From the NCBI RefSeq assembly GCF_000026105.1, contig NC_008027.1, positions 4,360,501-4,424,500 of the forward strand: DNA of 64,000 bases. The letters run 5' to 3'. The stretch comes from Pseudomonas entomophila L48. Its GTDB lineage: Bacteria > Pseudomonadota > Gammaproteobacteria > Pseudomonadales > Pseudomonadaceae. Shown here in pieces: positions 26,195 through 35,882 of this stretch (positions are counted from its first letter, which is position 1; each line of letters begins with the position of its first letter). Under the pieces are notes generated by a model, which saw only the letters and a program-made list of their open reading frames with translations, made no database searches and was not told the DNA's origin. The position numbers and the translations under genes were made by a program.

Positions 26195-26646
26195 CAGGGC
26201 GCCTCGGTAATCAGGCCAACGTTACCGACACCGGCCTTCTGCAACCCGCCCATGGCGCCCATGACCGCGCCATAGTCGACAGCCTTGTCGCCACGAATGA
26301 AGACCTGGGTCTGTTTGCCCTGATCACGACCGGCGGCGATGATCTTGGTGACCGCACCGGTCATTTCCGGCAAGGTCATGGCCTTATCCATCTGCTTGTC
26401 GGTGTCGACTTCGCTACCGAGGTTCCAGTAGTAAGTCTTGTCGGCCTTGATCGAGATAGTCAGAACCTGGACGTTGTTGTCCTGCGGCAGGGCTTCGCTG
26501 GAAACCTTGGGCAGGTCCACCTTCACGCCCTGGTTGAGCATGGGGGCGGTCACCATGAAGATGACCAGCAGCACCAACATCACATCGATGTAGGGCACCA
26601 CGTTCATCTCGGCGACCGGCTTGCGTTTGTGGCGAACTCGGGCCAT
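26194..26646 (-). CDS. tolR: Tol-Pal system protein TolR
   Basis: A 150-aa ExbD/TolR-family protein with a single helix at residues 17-38 containing the proton-path aspartate (VPYIDVMLVLLVIFMVTAPML; D near 21). The periplasmic C-terminal domain follows. It works with TolQ as a proton-driven motor for TolA. It overlaps tolA by one base (TGATG) and follows tolQ by 14 bases. Confidence 0.97.
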   Translation of the reverse strand: MARVRHKRKPVAEMNVVPYIDVMLVLLVIFMVTAPMLNQGVKVDLPKVSSEALPQDNNVQVLTISIKADKTYYWNLGSEVDTDKQMDKAMTLPEMTGAVTKIIAAGRDQGKQTQVFIRGDKAVDYGAVMGAMGGLQKAGVGNVGLITEAP

Positions 26647-26660
26647 GGGTTTCTACCTGA

Positions 26661-27356
26661 TCACTCTTCGCTGGTGTGTACTTTACGGTGCAGGATCGCC
26701 TGGAACTCATCGGCGAAGGTGTAGTAGCGGCCGATCAGTACTTCACTGCGCGCGGCAAAGCGGTTGTAGGCGATGACCGCCGGAATCGCGGCGAACAGGC
26801 CGATCGCGGTGGCAACCAGGGCCTCGGCAATGCCGGGGGCGACAGTGGCCAGCGTGGCCTGCTGGGCGCTGGCCAGGCCGCGGAAGGAGTTCATGATGCC
26901 CCAGACGGTACCGAACAGGCCGATGTACGGGCTGGTGGAGCCGACGGTGGCGAGGAACGGCAGGCTCTGCTCGAGCTTTTCTTCCTCACGGGAGATGGCG
27001 ACGCGCATGGCACGGCCAACACCTTCCATCACCGCGTCCGGGTCGACACCTGGTTGCTGGCGCAAGCGCGAGAACTCCTTGAAACCGGCACGGAACACCT
27101 GCTCGACGCCCGAGTCCGGGTCCGGGTTGCTGCCCGCCTGGCGATACAGCTTCGACAGGTCGATGCCCGACCAGAAGCGCTCTTCAAAGGCGTCCAGCGC
27201 ACGACGACCGGCGCGCAGCATGGTGCTGCGCTGGAAGATCATGATCCAGGACGTTACCGAGGCGGCCACCAGGGTGAGCATTACCAGCTGAACCACGACA
27301 CTGGCATTGGCGACCAGGCTCCACATGGAGGTATGGTCGACGACGTTTGCTTCCAC
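26661..27356 (-). CDS. tolQ: Tol-Pal system protein TolQ
   Basis: A 231-aa MotA/TolQ/ExbB proton-channel subunit with three helices. The first, near residues 17-40, includes VVQLVMLTLVAASVTSWIMIF. The second (ATLATVAPGIAEALVATAIGLFAAIP, around 145-170) and third line the pore. The internal motif GTVWGIMNSFRGL is a family mark. It starts two bases after the ybgC stop, so it is part of the same operon. Confidence 0.97.
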   Translation of the reverse strand: MEANVVDHTSMWSLVANASVVVQLVMLTLVAASVTSWIMIFQRSTMLRAGRRALDAFEERFWSGIDLSKLYRQAGSNPDPDSGVEQVFRAGFKEFSRLRQQPGVDPDAVMEGVGRAMRVAISREEEKLEQSLPFLATVGSTSPYIGLFGTVWGIMNSFRGLASAQQATLATVAPGIAEALVATAIGLFAAIPAVIAYNRFAARSEVLIGRYYTFADEFQAILHRKVHTSEE

Positions 27357-27358
27357 GC

Positions 27359-27811
27359 TTATTCTCCTGCGTTGGATTGAGTACCCGCACCCTCCGCCAG
27401 GAACGCGTCGCGCAGCGCTGGGGGAATGGCCCGGGGTTTGAAGGTGTCGGCACGCACGGCGGCCACCAGGAACTGCCCTTCGCAGAGCAGCGTTGCATCT
27501 TTTTCCCGCCAGACCTGCTGCACGAAGCGCAGGCTGGCGCGATTCAATTCAAGTACTTGCGCGGTTACCCGCAGTTCATCGTCCAGCCGCGCCGGCGCGT
27601 GGTAGCGCGCTTCGCTGGAATGGACCACGAACAAGAGGTTCTCACCGGCCAACTGCGCCTGGGAGAAGCCCAGATGACGCAGACGCTCGGTGCGCGCACG
27701 CTCCATGAACTTGAGGTAGTTGACGTAATACACCACGCCACCCGCGTCGGTATCCTCGTAATAGACGCGACAGCGGTGTGCGAACGGTTCCAGCCCATTT
27801 TGCGCGCGCAT
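27359..27811 (-). CDS. ybgC: YbgC-type acyl-CoA thioesterase of the tol-pal operon
   Basis: A 150-aa hot-dog-fold thioesterase. The motif [26 protein letters not shown] is at about residues 17-42 (written in two parts: [13 protein letters not shown] and [13 protein letters not shown]). The aspartate expected for catalysis is present. The position that is His in E. coli YbgC (VVYH) is Tyr here. The E. coli protein hydrolyses short-chain acyl-CoA and associates with phospholipid synthesis enzymes. AGGAG precedes the ATG. It is the first gene of the tol-pal operon. Confidence 0.92.
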   Translation of the reverse strand: MRAQNGLEPFAHRCRVYYEDTDAGGVVYYVNYLKFMERARTERLRHLGFSQAQLAGENLLFVVHSSEARYHAPARLDDELRVTAQVLELNRASLRFVQQVWREKDATLLCEGQFLVAAVRADTFKPRAIPPALRDAFLAEGAGTQSNAGE

Positions 27812-27936
27812 ACTCTAGTGCTTACTCCTGTGCTTGCCAATCCGCCCCGGCAACTGTTTTTGCATCAACAATGTCGTATTGCCAGCGAGCGTATGGCATG
27901 CCAGCGGTAGGACCATGAAAATCCCGATTCGATCTG

Positions 27937-28983
27937 TCATTCGTCGTCCTGGGCGGCATATTCGCCACCTTCGCAGAAGCGCCCGGGGATATTCAGGCCG
28001 AAATGCAGGTAGGCATGCCGGGTGACCACGCGGCCCCGCGGGGTGCGCATGATATAGCCCTGCTGGATCAAATAAGGCTCGAGCACGTCCTCGATGGTGT
28101 GGCGCTCTTCGCCGATCGCTGCGGCAATGTTGTCGAGCCCCACCGGCCCACCATCGAACTTCTCGATCATGGTCAGCAGCAGACGCCGGTCGGAGTGATC
28201 GAAGCCACGCTCGTCGACATCCAGCAGGTTCAGCGCCATGTCGGCGACCGCCTTGGTGATCTCGCCCTTGCCACGCACCTCGGCGAAGTCGCGCACCCGC
28301 CGCAGCAGGCGATTGGCGATCCGTGGCGTGCCCCGCGCCCGGCGGGCGATCTCGAAGGCGCCCTTGTCGTCCATCGGCAGCCCGAGAATACCGGCCGAAC
28401 GGCTGACGATGGTGGCCAGGTCCTTGTTGCTGTAGAACTCCAGGCGCTGGACGATACCGAAGCGGTCGCGCAGCGGGTTGGTCAGCATGCCGGCACGGGT
28501 GGTGGCACCGACCAGGGTGAACGGCGGCAGGTCGAGCTTGATCGAGCGCGCAGCCGGGCCCTCGCCGATCATGATGTCCAGCTGGAAGTCCTCCATCGCC
28601 GGATAGAGCACCTCCTCCACCACCGGCGACAACCGGTGGATCTCGTCAATGAACAGCACGTCATGGGGCTCGAGGTTGGTCAGCATCGCCGCCAGGTCGC
28701 CCGGGCGCTCGAGGATCGGGCCCGAGGTGCTCTTGACCGACACACCCATCTCCTGGGCGATGATGTTGGCCAGGGTTGTCTTGCCCAAGCCTGGCGGGCC
28801 GAAGATCAGGGTATGGTCGAGCGACTCATTGCGCCCGCGCGCGGCCTGGATGAACAGTGCCATCTGCTCGCGCACCACCGGCTGGCCGATGTACTCGTCC
28901 AGGCGCAGCGGGCGGATCGCGCGGTCCTGGACTTCTTCACGGTCGCGGCCACTGGCGGCGATCAGGCGGTCGGTTTCGATCAC
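27937..28983 (-). CDS. ruvB: Holliday junction branch migration helicase RuvB
   Basis: A 348-aa AAA+ ATPase motor. It has Walker [13 protein letters not shown], Walker [10 protein letters not shown], sensor 1 GATTRAGML, the arginine finger region NPLRDRFGI, and a C-terminal winged helix with [12 protein letters not shown]. Two RuvB rings flank the RuvA-bound junction and pump DNA through it. The ATG overlaps the ruvA stop by four bases, so translation is coupled. Confidence 0.98.
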   Translation of the reverse strand: MIETDRLIAASGRDREEVQDRAIRPLRLDEYIGQPVVREQMALFIQAARGRNESLDHTLIFGPPGLGKTTLANIIAQEMGVSVKSTSGPILERPGDLAAMLTNLEPHDVLFIDEIHRLSPVVEEVLYPAMEDFQLDIMIGEGPAARSIKLDLPPFTLVGATTRAGMLTNPLRDRFGIVQRLEFYSNKDLATIVSRSAGILGLPMDDKGAFEIARRARGTPRIANRLLRRVRDFAEVRGKGEITKAVADMALNLLDVDERGFDHSDRRLLLTMIEKFDGGPVGLDNIAAAIGEERHTIEDVLEPYLIQQGYIMRTPRGRVVTRHAYLHFGLNIPGRFCEGGEYAAQDDE

Positions 28984-29597
28984 TTGGCAATCATCCCTTT
29001 AAGGCTGCGACGGATCAGCTCCTCGCTGCTCAGCCCAGCCTTGTCCTTGATCGCGGCAATCGCCTTGCTCGCCTCCTGTGGTTTGTAGCCCAGGGAGACC
29101 AGGGCGCTGACCGCATCAGCCTCGGCCGAGGACTCGCTGGCCACCGGCAAGGGACCGTCGGAGACCAAGGTGAACATCGCCGGGGAGGTTTCCCATGCCT
29201 TGAAGCGGTCCTTGAGTTCGACCAGCAGGCGCTCGGCGGTTTTCTTGCCGACACCGGGCACACGCACCAGTACCGAGGCGTCCTGGGCCTGCACGCAGCG
29301 CACCAGTTCGTCCACTTCGAGGCCGGACATCAGCGCCAGCGCCAGCTTCGGCCCCACGCCATTCAGGCGAATCAGCTCGCGAAACAGCTCGCGCTCACGC
29401 TTTTCCGCGAAACCATAGAGCAGGTGGGCGTCTTCACGCACCACCAGGTGAGTGTGCACGGTCACTGGCTCGCCGACCTTCGGCAGGCGGTACAGGGTGG
29501 TCATCGGCACTTCCAGCTCGTAGCCCACGCCGTTCACGTCGATAATCAGGTGCGGCGGCTGTTTTTCCGCCAGGGTGCCGCGCAAACGTCCAATCAC
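28980..29597 (-). CDS. ruvA: Holliday junction recognition protein RuvA
   Basis: A 205-aa tetrameric junction-binding protein. The start is GTG at 29597 ([12 protein letters not shown]), which gives the conserved N-terminus. Domain I is an OB fold (1-64). Domain II has the helix-hairpin-helix segments [15 protein letters not shown] and [19 protein letters not shown]. Domain III (about 158-205, [18 protein letters not shown]) contacts RuvB. It sits between ruvC and ruvB. Confidence 0.97.
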   Translation of the reverse strand: MIGRLRGTLAEKQPPHLIIDVNGVGYELEVPMTTLYRLPKVGEPVTVHTHLVVREDAHLLYGFAEKRERELFRELIRLNGVGPKLALALMSGLEVDELVRCVQAQDASVLVRVPGVGKKTAERLLVELKDRFKAWETSPAMFTLVSDGPLPVASESSAEADAVSALVSLGYKPQEASKAIAAIKDKAGLSSEELIRRSLKGMIAK

Positions 29598-29705
29598 GTT
29601 CCGATCCTTCCTCTCGGGCGCCGGTCGAAAACCGGTCCACCCTATCAGCAAATGCGCCGGGTGAGCGTGCCACCCGGACAAAATGTGTATCAGCGCATGA
29701 AGCGG

Positions 29706-30230
29706 TTACAGACGCAAGCGCCCGCCGCGCCGCCGTGCCGTGGCCAGCCCATGGGGAATCAGGCTGGAACGGGTGTGGGCATGGCACAAGGCGATGGCCA
29801 GGGCGTCGGAGGCATCGATCTGCGGCTTTTGTGTCAGCTTGAGCAGGTGCATCACCATCATCATCACCTGCTCCTTGTTGGCGCCACCGGTGCCGGCCAC
29901 GGCCTGCTTGACCTGGCTGGCGCTATATTCGGCGATTTCCAGGCCGGCCTCGGCGGCAGCCACGATCGCCGCGCCGCGGGCCTGGCCAAGCTTGAGCGCC
30001 GAATCGGCGTTGCGCGCCATGAACACCCGCTCGATGCCCATGGTCACGGGCCCGTGCTGGCGGATGATTTCGCTCACGCCGCGAAAGACGATCTGCAGGC
30101 GCTCGTGCAGCTCACCACCGCCGGTGCGGATACAGCCCGAGGCCACGTACTCGCAACCACGGGCGGTCTGGCGAACAACACCAAAGCCGGTGATGCGCGA
30201 GCCGGGGTCGATACCAAGAATCAGAGTCAT
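29706..30230 (-). CDS. ruvC: Holliday junction resolvase RuvC
   Basis: A 174-aa RNase H-fold endonuclease that cuts the four-way junction in a symmetric manner. The catalytic acidic residues are D8 in [16 protein letters not shown]67 in MGIERVFMA, and the pair in [16 protein letters not shown] near 137-141. The ATG at 30230 gives the standard start [10 protein letters not shown]. It is the first of the ruvCAB genes, separated from pmpR by a REP pair. Confidence 0.97.
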   Translation of the reverse strand: MTLILGIDPGSRITGFGVVRQTARGCEYVASGCIRTGGGELHERLQIVFRGVSEIIRQHGPVTMGIERVFMARNADSALKLGQARGAAIVAAAEAGLEIAEYSASQVKQAVAGTGGANKEQVMMMVMHLLKLTQKPQIDASDALAIALCHAHTRSSLIPHGLATARRRGGRLRL

Positions 30231-30265
30231 AACGCCTACGGACTTATGAAAATTTGCCGTCCCAA

Positions 30266-30331
30266 TCGCGTGACAAGCCCGCTCCCACAGGTGCGACACA
30301 GGCTACCGGTGGGAGCGGGCTTGCCCCGCGA
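30266..30331. repeat. REP pair (inverted), ruvC/pmpR gap
   Basis: TCGCGTGACAAGCCCGCTCC at 30266-30285 faces its near-inverse GTGGGAGCGGGCTTGCCCCG at 30309-30328. The arm has one changed position pair (CGTGAC versus GGGGCG). Unlike most other copies, it lies between two genes of the same direction. Confidence 0.8.
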
Positions 30332-30352
30332 TCGAACCGCTTTCAGAGGTTA

Positions 30353-31105
30353 TCAGCCAAGCGTTTCCATGATCTCGTCCGAGATCTGCGCATTGGAGTA
30401 GACGTTCTGCACGTCATCCAGGTCCTCGAGCATGTCGATCAGCTTGAGCACCTTTTCGGCGCCCTCCTGATCCAGCTCGGCGCTGGTGGTCGGCTGCATC
30501 ACGATCTCGGCGTCCGAGGCCTTGAAACCGCCCTCTTCCAACGCGTTGCGCACCGCATAGAAGCTGCTGAACGAGGTGAACACATCGAACGAGCCGTCTT
30601 CATTGTTGACCACGTCGTCGGCACCCGCCTCCAGGGCCGCCTCCATCAAGGCGTCTTCCTCCACCTTCAATTCGGCGGCGAAGCTGATCTGCCCCTTGCG
30701 CTCGAACAGGTAGGCCACCGAACCGTCGGTACCCAGGTTGCCGCCGCACTTGGTAAAGGCATGACGAACGGCGGCCGCGGTGCGGTTGCGGTTGTCGGTC
30801 ATGGCCTCGACCATGATCGCCACGCCGCCCGGGCCGTAACCTTCGTAGCTCAGCTCTTCGACGTTGTCGCTTTCATTGGTGCCAGCACCGCGGGCCACCG
30901 CGCGGTCGATGATGTCGCGGCTCATGTTGGCACCCAGCGCCTTGTCCAGGGCCAGGCGCAGGCGCGGGTTGGAGGCCGGATCTGGGCCGCCCTGCTTGGC
31001 GGCGACGGTCAGCTCGCGGATCCACTTGGTGAAGACCTTGCCTCTCTTGGCATCCTGGCGTTCTTTGCGGTGCTTGATGTTCGCCCACTTGGAATGACCG
31101 GCCAT
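30353..31105 (-). CDS. yebC: YebC/PmpR-family regulatory protein
   Basis: A 250-aa three-domain YebC protein starting [14 protein letters not shown]. Later conserved pieces are [39 protein letters not shown] and GSFDVFTSF. The P. aeruginosa member PmpR represses the pqs quorum-sensing regulator. Others in the family help ribosomes pass poly-proline stalls. Either role could apply here. It lies between aspS and ruvC on the same strand. Confidence 0.95.
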   Translation of the reverse strand: MAGHSKWANIKHRKERQDAKRGKVFTKWIRELTVAAKQGGPDPASNPRLRLALDKALGANMSRDIIDRAVARGAGTNESDNVEELSYEGYGPGGVAIMVEAMTDNRNRTAAAVRHAFTKCGGNLGTDGSVAYLFERKGQISFAAELKVEEDALMEAALEAGADDVVNNEDGSFDVFTSFSSFYAVRNALEEGGFKASDAEIVMQPTTSAELDQEGAEKVLKLIDMLEDLDDVQNVYSNAQISDEIMETLG

Positions 31106-31136
31106 AACGACTCCAAATCCTTGTAACAGAAACAGG

Positions 31137-31211
31137 TTCCGCCCCGAAGGGCGGAACGCGAAGAATCCTGCGCATCAAGCGCGGGGGCGCCCCACTGCAA
31201 GGGGCGCCCCG
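31137..31211. other. Two hairpins between aspS and yebC
   Basis: The 111-base gap holds TTCCGCCCCGAAGGGCGGAA at 31138-31157 and the stronger stem GGGGCGCCCC / GGGGCGCCCC around 31185-31194 and 31201-31210. Neither has a convincing T-run on the minus strand. They could be a weak terminator, a processing site or an attenuator between aspS and yebC. Confidence 0.45.
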
Positions 31212-31216
31212 GCCGA

Positions 31217-32992
31217 TCACTCGACCTTGGTCTGCTCGCGCAGACGGATGTGCAGCTCGCGCAGGGCCTTGGCGTCGACCAGGCCAGGAGCCTGGGTCAT
31301 GACGCACGCGGCGCTCTGGGTTTTCGGGAAGGCAATCACTTCACGGATCGACTGGGCGCCGGTCATCAGCATGACCAGGCGGTCCAGGCCGAAGGCCAGG
31401 CCACCGTGGGGTGGTGCGCCGAACTTCAGGGCGTCGAGCAGGAAGCCGAACTTCTCTTCCTGTTCCGCAGCCTCGATGCCCAGCAGGCGGAAGACCGCTT
31501 GCTGCATCTCTTTGCGGTGAATACGGATCGAGCCGCCACCCAGCTCGGTGCCGTTGAGCACCATGTCGTAGGCACGGGACAGCGCGGTGGCCGGGTTGGC
31601 CTCGAGCTCTTCCGGGGTGCACTTGGGTGCGGTGAACGGGTGGTGCAGCGCGGTGAAGCTGCCGTCTTCGTTTTCTTCGAACATCGGGAAGTCGACGACC
31701 CACATCGGCGCCCACTCGCAGGTCAGCAGCTCGAAATCGTGACCCAGGCGGATGCGCAGCGCGCCCAGGGCCTCGCTGACGACCTTGAACTTGTCGGCAC
31801 CGAAGAACACGATGTCGCCGTCGACCGCGCCAACGCGATCCAGGATGTTGTTGAGGTTGGCTTCCGGGATGTTCTTGACGATCGGCGACTGCAGGCCTTC
31901 GACACCCTTGGCGCGCTCGTTGACCTTGATATAGGCCAGGCCCTTGGCACCGTAGATGCCGACGAACTTGGTGTACTCGTCGATCTTGCTGCGCGGCATG
32001 CTGGCGCCGCCTGGCAGGCGCAGGGCGGTGACGCGGCACTTAGGATCGTTGGCGGGGCCGGCGAAGACCTTGAAGTCGACGTCTTTCAGCTGGTCGGCGA
32101 CATCCACCAGTTCCAGCGGGTTACGCAGGTCTGGCTTGTCGGAACCGTAGCGGCGCATGGCTTCTTCGAAGGTCATGTGCGGGAACTCACCGAACTCCAG
32201 GTCCAGCACTTCCTTGAACAGCTTGCGGATCATGCTTTCGGTCAGGCCCATGATCTCGGACTCATCGAGGAAGCTGGTCTCGATGTCGATCTGGGTGAAT
32301 TCCGGCTGACGGTCGGCGCGCAGGTCTTCGTCGCGGAAGCATTTGGCGATCTGGTAGTAGCGGTCGAAGCCGGCCACCATCAGCAGTTGTTTGAACAGCT
32401 GCGGCGACTGCGGCAGGGCGAAGAAGCTGCCGGCGTGGGTGCGGCTCGGTACCAGGTAGTCGCGCGCGCCTTCAGGAGTGGCACGGGTGAGGATCGGCGT
32501 CTCGACGTCGAGGAAGCCGTTCTCGTCGAGGAAGCGACGGATGCTGCTGGTGATGCGCGAACGCAGGCGCAGCTTGTCGGCCATTTCCGGGCGACGCAGG
32601 TCGATGAAGCGATAACGCAGGCGGGTTTCCTCGCCAACGTCGGAGTATTCGTTCAGCGGGAACGGCGGGGTTTCCGCTTCGTTGAGCACGTTCAGCTGAT
32701 AGCCGAGGATCTCGATGGCACCGGAAGCCATGTTGGTGTTCACAGCGCCTTCAGGGCGCTTGCGTACCTTGCCGGTGATCTGTACGACGTATTCGCTGCG
32801 CACGCGGTCGGCGGCGGCGAAGGTTTCGGCGCGATCCGGGTCGAACACGACCTGGGCCATGCCTTCGCGGTCACGGATGTCGAGGAAGATCACCCCGCCG
32901 TGGTCGCGGCGACGATGGACCCAGCCGCAAAGGGTGACTTCCTGGCCGTCCAGGCTCTCGTTCAGTTGGCCGCAATAATGGCTGCGCATCAT
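31217..32992 (-). CDS. aspS: Aspartyl-tRNA synthetase
   Basis: A 591-aa class II synthetase. It has an N-terminal OB anticodon-binding domain (1-105, [29 protein letters not shown]), class II motif 2 around [18 protein letters not shown], a GAD insertion domain at about 290-420, and motif 3 [14 protein letters not shown] near 530. Most Pseudomonas lack a separate asparaginyl-tRNA synthetase in the standard arrangement, so this enzyme may also charge tRNA-Asn before amidation; that is an inference from the group. Two tandem methionines are possible starts, of which I chose the first. Confidence 0.97.
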
Positions 32993-33086
32993 GATGGTGG
33001 TTTCGCTTCTCGTGATTCGTGTGTTCGGTGGAGGTCTTGGCCGCCCAAGGGGCTAATACTGCAAGACCTGGCGGGTGCAATTCAAC

Positions 33087-33308
33087 TCAGTCGGCCTTGT
33101 CGCCGCCTGCCAGATTCTTCTTCGCCCCTGTCTTGAAGTCGGTCTCGTACCAGCCGTTGCCGCTCAGGCGAAAGCCGGGGACCGACAGCAGCTTCTTCAA
33201 TGCCGGCGCCTGGCATGCCGGGCAATCGGTCAACGGCGCGGCGCTGATCTTCTGCAGCACCTCCATCCGGTGCTCGCAGGATGCACATTGATAGTCGTAA
33301 AGGGGCAT
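33087..33308 (-). CDS. FmdB-type zinc-ribbon protein
   Basis: A 73-aa protein with two CxxC pairs (CASC at residues 9-12 and CPAC near 30-33) forming a zinc ribbon, and the family end FKTGAKKNLAGGD. The family is named after a formamidase-linked regulator, but its function is unknown. The ATG at 33308 opens with MPLYDYQCASC, the standard family start. It lies upstream of aspS in the same direction with a 94-base gap. Confidence 0.88.
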   Translation of the reverse strand: MPLYDYQCASCEHRMEVLQKISAAPLTDCPACQAPALKKLLSVPGFRLSGNGWYETDFKTGAKKNLAGGDKAD

Positions 33309-33400
33309 GGTGTCTCTCGTCAACCACATCGCAGGCTGCCCAGGGCAGCAAAGAGCGGGATTATATATGGTTAAGCAGAGCCGTGCAGCCCGCCTGGCGA

Positions 33401-33739
33401 TCAGTGCGTATCCGGAGCCTCCTGCAACCAGGTCACGCAGATGACGCGAACCAGCCCGCTGAAATTCCGCACCCCGCCGTGGCGCAGGTGCACCTCACGG
33501 TCTACATAGGAGAGCACCGTGCTGACCGAACAGCGGTTGGCCGCCGCGATCCGCTCCAGGATCCGCCAATACACGGCCTCAAGCCGCAGGCAGGTGGCAA
33601 AGCCGTTGAGCCGCACCGAGCGCGAGACCGGCCCGGCCTGGGCCATGTCGAAATCTGCCTTGAACGGATCGATACAGGGTCGCCCCGAGCCCCTCCCCTG
33701 CCTCGAACCTTCACCCATACCGCACATCAGATTGCCCAT
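33401..33739 (-). CDS. Ribbon-helix-helix domain protein
   Basis: A 112-aa protein. The N-terminal 30 residues are Gly/Arg-rich and likely disordered. The C-terminal part carries SRSVRLNGFATCLRLEAVYWRILERIAAANRCS followed by VSTVLSYVDREVHLRHGG, the pattern of the RHH_4 family, which is sometimes mislabelled sulfotransferase. RHH proteins often bind DNA as dimers, and the target is unknown. GGAG lies 7 bases before the ATG. It is isolated between the zinc-ribbon gene and the Dps-like gene. Confidence 0.75.
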   Translation of the reverse strand: MGNLMCGMGEGSRQGRGSGRPCIDPFKADFDMAQAGPVSRSVRLNGFATCLRLEAVYWRILERIAAANRCSVSTVLSYVDREVHLRHGGVRNFSGLVRVICVTWLQEAPDTH

Positions 33740-33852
33740 CGCTTCGCTCCATCGTCACGAAATCACGCCCTGTCGCTCATGCGACAGGGCTCCATTGCGT
33801 GCCAATGAAACGCGTTCACACCCCTGCGTAGCAGCGGCAAAGCCTTCCCCGT

Positions 33853-33896
33853 AAAAGAATGGGCCCGACACCTGGAAAGATGCCGGGCCCGTTTTC
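33853..33896. terminator. Terminator downstream of the Dps-like gene
   Basis: Stem GGGCCCG (33862-33868) with CGGGCCC (33885-33891). On the minus strand it is followed by TTCTTTTAC, and on the plus strand by TTTTC. It lies 28 bases after the Dps-like stop. Confidence 0.82.
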
Positions 33897-33923
33897 AGCG
33901 GCCTTGCCAGACGTGAGCGACGA

Positions 33924-34397
33924 TCACTTGCCGTCGAGCAACACGCGTAACATCCAGGCCGTCTTTTCATGCACCTGCATGCGCTGGGTGAGCAGATCTG
34001 CGGTCGGCTCGTCGCTGACCTTGTCCACCACTGGGAAAATGCTTCGCGCGGTGCGTACCACCGCCTCCTGCCCCTGGACCAGCTGGCGGATCATCTCGTC
34101 GGCCGGCGGCACGCCTTCTTCTTCCTTGATCGAGGAGTGACGGGCGTAGAAGGCATAGGAACCGGGTGCCGGGAAGCCGAGGGCACGAATACGCTCGGCG
34201 ATGGAGTCGACGGCCAGGGCCAGTTCGTTGTACTGCTCCTCGAACATCAGGTGCAGGGTACGAAACGCTGGGCCGGTAACGTTCCAGTGGAAGTTGTGGG
34301 TTTTCAGATACAACACATACGTGTCCGACAGCAGCCGGGACAGCCCTTCGACGATGGACTTGCGATCTTCTTCACTGATACCGATATCGATTGCCAT
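33924..34397 (-). CDS. Dps-family ferritin-like DNA protection protein
   Basis: A 157-aa four-helix ferritin-like protein. The inter-subunit ferroxidase residues appear in [43 protein letters not shown] (helices A and B, about residues 34-76; H37 and the acidic residues in FEEQYNE and VDSIAERI). The N-terminal tail is short and acidic, so direct DNA binding is doubtful. Dps proteins oxidise and store iron using H2O2. Gene order next to aspS agrees with the Dps-like gene near PA0962 in P. aeruginosa. It is divergent from the cold-shock gene. Confidence 0.9.
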   Translation of the reverse strand: MAIDIGISEEDRKSIVEGLSRLLSDTYVLYLKTHNFHWNVTGPAFRTLHLMFEEQYNELALAVDSIAERIRALGFPAPGSYAFYARHSSIKEEEGVPPADEMIRQLVQGQEAVVRTARSIFPVVDKVSDEPTADLLTQRMQVHEKTAWMLRVLLDGK

Positions 34398-34642
34398 GAA
34401 GTTCCCCTTTCCATAAGGCTTGATTGATCAAGCGGGCCCCGGAACTGTACCAAGAGATGCGCACCAGCGCCTCACGGTTTGAGAAGCCTGCGCCTTTGCT
34501 GTTAAATAGGCAGGGTGCCACCCGTGCGGATTGTCAATGCCGGGTGCATAGGCTGGCCCGCCACGTTTTCGCGCCTACACCACACGCGCACCGTGCAGCC
34601 AGCTCATCCTGTGATCGGCCTTATCAATGTGAGCCAAACCAA

Positions 34643-35233
34643 ATGTTCAAGATCGTCCATCTGGTGACGGGCGTGGCTGCCTTGCTGCTATCGCTCATAC
34701 CCAGCCTCAGAACCGACGCGACACCCTTCCTGCAACAACCCGAAGCCGTGTATCTGGCGCTGCTCGGCCTGCTCAACCTGGTCATCGCACCGGCGCTGCC
34801 GCTGTACTACAAGGGCATGCGCCAGCAACTGCAACTGGCCACCAGCGTCCTGCTGGTAGCAGCGGTCATCCTGCAGACCATCACCCTGCTGGCCCGCCCA
34901 GAGCTTGGCAACCTGCCAGCCCTGGCCTGCGCCATGCTCGCCACCGCGCTGCACCTGGCCGCAGGCTTTGCCCGCAGCGTGCGCAAGCCCCGCAGCCAGG
35001 GCACCCCCCTGGAGGCTGGCAAGCGCGATACCGGCACCGTGAAGTGGTTCAACACCTCGAAGGGCTTCGGCTTCATCTCCCGCGACTCGGGCGATGACAT
35101 CTTCGTGCACTTTCGCGCCATCCGTGGCGAAGGCCACCGCGTACTGGTCGAAGGCCAGCGCGTGGAGTTCTCGGTGATGCACCGCGACAAGGGCCTGCAA
35201 GCCGAAGACGTGGTCGCAGTCTCGCGCCGCTGA
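34643..35233 (+). CDS. Membrane-anchored cold-shock-domain protein
   Basis: A 196-aa protein of unusual layout. Residues 1-112 contain about four hydrophobic helices ([75 protein letters not shown]). Residues 130-196 are a cold-shock domain with both RNA-binding motifs, KGFGFI and DIFVHF. It should therefore hold nucleic acid at the membrane. The ATG at 34643 was chosen because the helices begin right after it and the upstream in-frame extension has no signal of coding. Homologues occur widely in Pseudomonas, and their role is unknown. Confidence 0.85.
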   Translation: MFKIVHLVTGVAALLLSLIPSLRTDATPFLQQPEAVYLALLGLLNLVIAPALPLYYKGMRQQLQLATSVLLVAAVILQTITLLARPELGNLPALACAMLATALHLAAGFARSVRKPRSQGTPLEAGKRDTGTVKWFNTSKGFGFISRDSGDDIFVHFRAIRGEGHRVLVEGQRVEFSVMHRDKGLQAEDVVAVSRR

Positions 35234-35252
35234 CCACGCACCTCCACCGCCC

Positions 35253-35459
35253 TCAGTAATGGGGCGGTGGAGGCTCCTCTCCGCCGCCAGCGTACTGGCC
35301 GACCATTTCTTCGTAGCGCTTGATCAGCTCGGCCACCTGCAACTGCAGGCGCTCGATCACGCGACTCTGCTCCACCACCTCGTCATTGAGTGCCTGGATG
35401 GTGTCATCCTGGAACGCCTGGCGGGTTTCCAGTTCGACGATACGCATTTCCAGCGACAT
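35253..35459 (-). CDS. slyX: SlyX family protein
   Basis: A 68-aa protein, mostly one coiled-coil helix with heptads ([20 protein letters not shown], then [22 protein letters not shown]), and the family C-terminus EEPPPPHY. Function is not known. It sits 3 bases after the HIT gene, so the two are probably an operon. Confidence 0.92.
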   Translation of the reverse strand: MSLEMRIVELETRQAFQDDTIQALNDEVVEQSRVIERLQLQVAELIKRYEEMVGQYAGGGEEPPPPHY

Positions 35460-35462
35460 TGC

Positions 35463-35882
35463 TCAGACCTCCTTGAAGCTATCGCCGAGCAACGCGCTCA
35501 CCCGCTGGCGAATGCCTTCCACCTGTTCCGGCGCGTAGTCGACGGCCGGCACCCTGCCCCATACCGGCGCGGGCCAGGCTGCATCACCATGACGGCGAAC
35601 GATGACATGCATGTGCAATTGGCTGACCACGTTGCCCAGCGTCGCGACGTTCATCTTGTCGGCGGCGAACGCATCTTTCAGGGCCTCGGCCAGGGCGGTG
35701 GTCTCCTCCCACAGCTGGCGCTGGTCAGCCTCGTCGAGCTCGAACAGCTCGCTGACATCGGCGCGGCGCGGCACCAGGATGAACCAAGGGTAGTTGGCAT
35801 CATTGCTCAGCAGCAGGCGGCACAGCGGCAAATCGCCCAGCACCAGGGAATCCTGCTGCAGGCGCGAATCGAGGGTGAACAC
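35463..35882 (-). CDS. HIT-domain nucleotide hydrolase-like protein
   Basis: A 139-aa HIT protein starting at GTG 35882 behind an almost perfect TAAGGAGGT site. The active-site stretch reads SQLHMHVIVRRHGDAAWP. Aligned to HINT (HxHxH), the middle (nucleophile) and last histidines are kept and the first is Gln. This variant is usual in a Pseudomonas subgroup, as far as I recall. Likely chemistry is hydrolysis of a nucleoside phosphoramidate or similar, but the substrate is unknown. It is followed by slyX. Confidence 0.87.
   Translation of the reverse strand: MFTLDSRLQQDSLVLGDLPLCRLLLSNDANYPWFILVPRRADVSELFELDEADQRQLWEETTALAEALKDAFAADKMNVATLGNVVSQLHMHVIVRRHGDAAWPAPVWGRVPAVDYAPEQVEGIRQRVSALLGDSFKEV

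Noticed and set aside
31250..33136. 628-codon plus-strand open frame opposite aspS
   Set aside because: High GC leaves long antisense frames. The minus-strand frame encodes a complete AspRS.
34424..34642. N-terminal extension of the membrane cold-shock protein from 34424
   Set aside because: The extra 73 residues are basic and low in structure, have no ribosome site, and overlap the Dps-like gene's promoter region. ATG 34643 begins directly at the first helix.
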